From Polaromonas sp. YR568 (GTDB taxonomy: Bacteria; Pseudomonadota; Gammaproteobacteria; Burkholderiales; Burkholderiaceae_C), in the NCBI RefSeq assembly GCF_900116715.1, contig NZ_FPBM01000009.1:153675-217674 (forward strand): DNA of 64,000 nt, written 5' to 3'. The translations under genes were made by a program, and so were the position numbers. Below the pieces are notes generated by a model. That model did not search any database and had not been told where the DNA came from. It saw nothing but the letters and a program-made list of their open reading frames with translations. Of the stretch, positions 62,885 through 64,000 are shown piece by piece (position 1 is the stretch's first letter; each line of letters begins with the position of its first letter).

Positions 62885-63874
62885 ATGATTCCTTTTTCAG
62901 TCCTCGATCTATCGCCCATCGTCAAGGGCGCGACCGCCACCGATGCCTTTCGCAACACCCTGGCGCTGGCCCAGCATGCCGAGCGGCTGGGCTTCAAGCG
63001 GTTCTGGCTGGCCGAGCACCATAACAACCCCGGCATCGCCAGCGCGGCGACTGCCGTAGTGATAGGCCATGTGGCCGGCGGCACGCAAACGATTCGTGTG
63101 GGCTCGGGCGGTGTGATGCTGCCCAACCACTCACCGCTTGTCATTGCCGAGCAGTTCGGAACGCTCGCGTCGCTCTACCCCGGCCGCATCGACCTGGGCC
63201 TGGGCCGCGCACCCGGCACCGACCAGCTGACGGCCCGTGCACTGCGGCGCGACCACCAGAACAACGCCGACACCTTTCCGCAAGACGTGCAGGAGCTGCG
63301 TTATTACTTTGAAGACGTCGAGCCCGGCCAGAGAATCCGCGCAGTCCCCGGCGCAGGCCTGAAAGTGCCGCTGTGGATACTGGGCTCCAGCCTCTTCGGC
63401 GCCCAGCTGGCGGCCGCGCTGGGCCTGCCCTTTGCGTTTGCCTCGCACTTTGCGCCCGACATGCTGATGCAGGCGCTTGAGCTCTACCGCGACCGGTTTG
63501 AGCCCTCAGCGCAACTTGACAAGCCCTATGCCATGGTGGCGGCCAATGTGGTGGCCGCCGACACGGATGAAGCAGCACGCTACCAGCAGACTTCTGTGCA
63601 ACAGGCAATGACCAACCTGCTGCGGGGGACACCCGGGCCCATGCCGCCGCCGATTGACGATATCGAAGCTTATTGGTCGCCTGCCGAGAAGGCTGGGGCG
63701 CAGCGGATGTTGCGGTATGCGGTGGCTGGGGCGCCCGGCACTGTGCGGGAGGGGTTAAGGGCTTTTCTTGCTGAGACTCAGGCGGATGAGTTGATTGTGA
63801 CTACGCATATTTTTGATCCGGCTGTGGCGCGGAGGTCGTTGGAGATTGTTGCTGGGGTCAGGGATAGTTTGTAG
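62885..63874 (+). CDS. LLM-class flavin-dependent oxidoreductase
   Basis: A 329-residue luciferase-like monooxygenase of the YhbW type. [79 protein letters not shown] and [14 protein letters not shown] are consecutive family motifs. It would use FMN from a reductase; substrate unknown. The last 200 or so bases (from about 63660) change codon use sharply, with many T- and G-ending codons (GCT, GGG, GAT, TTG), unlike the rest of the gene and window. The protein still looks family-like to its end. Confidence 0.92.
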   Translation: MIPFSVLDLSPIVKGATATDAFRNTLALAQHAERLGFKRFWLAEHHNNPGIASAATAVVIGHVAGGTQTIRVGSGGVMLPNHSPLVIAEQFGTLASLYPGRIDLGLGRAPGTDQLTARALRRDHQNNADTFPQDVQELRYYFEDVEPGQRIRAVPGAGLKVPLWILGSSLFGAQLAAALGLPFAFASHFAPDMLMQALELYRDRFEPSAQLDKPYAMVAANVVAADTDEAARYQQTSVQQAMTNLLRGTPGPMPPPIDDIEAYWSPAEKAGAQRMLRYAVAGAPGTVREGLRAFLAETQADELIVTTHIFDPAVARRSLEIVAGVRDSL

Positions 63875-63964
63875 GTCTCTTGCTGAGGGCTGATGGTCGG
63901 GTCTTGTTCCGACGGCTCGCCCTCCTCTGAGGATTGCTGGCCGGGGGTGGCCCGGCGGCCAGTA

Positions 63965-63992
63965 ACTTTCTTTTGCTTCGCCAAAAGAAAGT
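63965..63992. repeat. hairpin repeat at the window edge
   Basis: ACTTTCTTTTG (63965-63975) and CAAAAGAAAGT (63982-63992) form a perfect 11-bp stem around CTTCGC. The sequence around it (GGCCAGTAACTTTC...GAAAGTCACCAAAG) resembles a repeat that I recall between genes of many Burkholderiales. It may continue beyond the window. The bases from 63875 onward contain no gene. Confidence 0.6.
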
Positions 63993-64000
63993 CACCAAAG

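Noticed and set aside
1..64000. CRISPR arrays, tRNA or rRNA genes, insertion sequences, phage genes
   Set aside because: Looked for and not seen.

Overview
The window looks like chromosomal DNA of a high-GC betaproteobacterium of the Comamonadaceae type (Polaromonas/Rhodoferax/Variovorax relatives). This rests on the gene order leuC-leuD-leuB-asd-fimV-truA-trpF-trpB-trpA-accD, on the many TRAP-family transporter genes, and on intergenic repeats of a style I associate with that family. It is an inference from gene content and recalled synteny, not from a search. I saw no rRNA, tRNA, CRISPR array, insertion sequence, integrase or phage gene. All intact genes have uniform codon use except the last ~200 bases of the final gene.

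Layout. (1) 1-16.0 kb, biosynthetic and housekeeping core on the + strand: end of leuC, leuD, a secreted unknown, leuB, asd, fimV, truA, trpF, trpB, trpA, accD, a LON-domain protein, lysS, a YgjP-like metallopeptidase and an AhpD-like protein. Many neighbours overlap by a few bases, suggesting translational coupling. A possible Thr/Ile/Lys-rich leader peptide precedes asd. (2) 15.4-22.3 kb, mixed metabolism: TetR regulator divergent from a di-iron-like hydrolase, thioesterase, EamA and LysE exporters, and an SDR dehydrogenase divergent from ETF-ubiquinone oxidoreductase. (3) 22.4-44.0 kb, an exopolysaccharide locus in two converging halves. The + strand half is galE, a small membrane protein, a Wzx-type flippase, a Wzy-type polymerase, two GT2 enzymes, an acyltransferase, a GT4, a GMC oxidoreductase, an epimerase and a hexapeptide acetyltransferase. 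The - strand half is epsA (LuxR regulator), the initiating sugar-phosphate transferase, epsL, epsE, epsF and epsG. WecG-like and VanZ-like genes lie at the junction, and a second acyltransferase lies beyond epsA. Together these can prime, assemble, decorate, flip, polymerise, size-control and export a repeat-unit polysaccharide. (4) 44.1-50.8 kb: two tandem membrane-anchored TAXI-type binding proteins without a permease, then denD and a dctP-dctQ-dctM TRAP transporter, probably for uptake and oxidation of a sugar acid such as erythronate. (5) 51.5-57.1 kb: tandem glycine riboswitch, gcvT-gcvH-gcvP and a translationally coupled TSUP permease. (6) 57.1-64 kb: degenerate transglutaminase-like protein, sulfite dehydrogenase with a di-heme cytochrome, a secreted unknown, FKBP isomerase, alpha/beta hydrolase, LLM flavin monooxygenase, and an intergenic repeat at the edge.

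The least explained items are the putative asd attenuator, the orphan TAXI pair, the GMC oxidoreductase and small membrane protein in the polysaccharide operon, the repeat-derived N-terminus of TrpF, the permease coupled to gcvP, and the transglutaminase fold that has lost its cysteine. Starts were chosen by ribosome-binding sites, overlaps and family length, and several differ from the longest possible frame.
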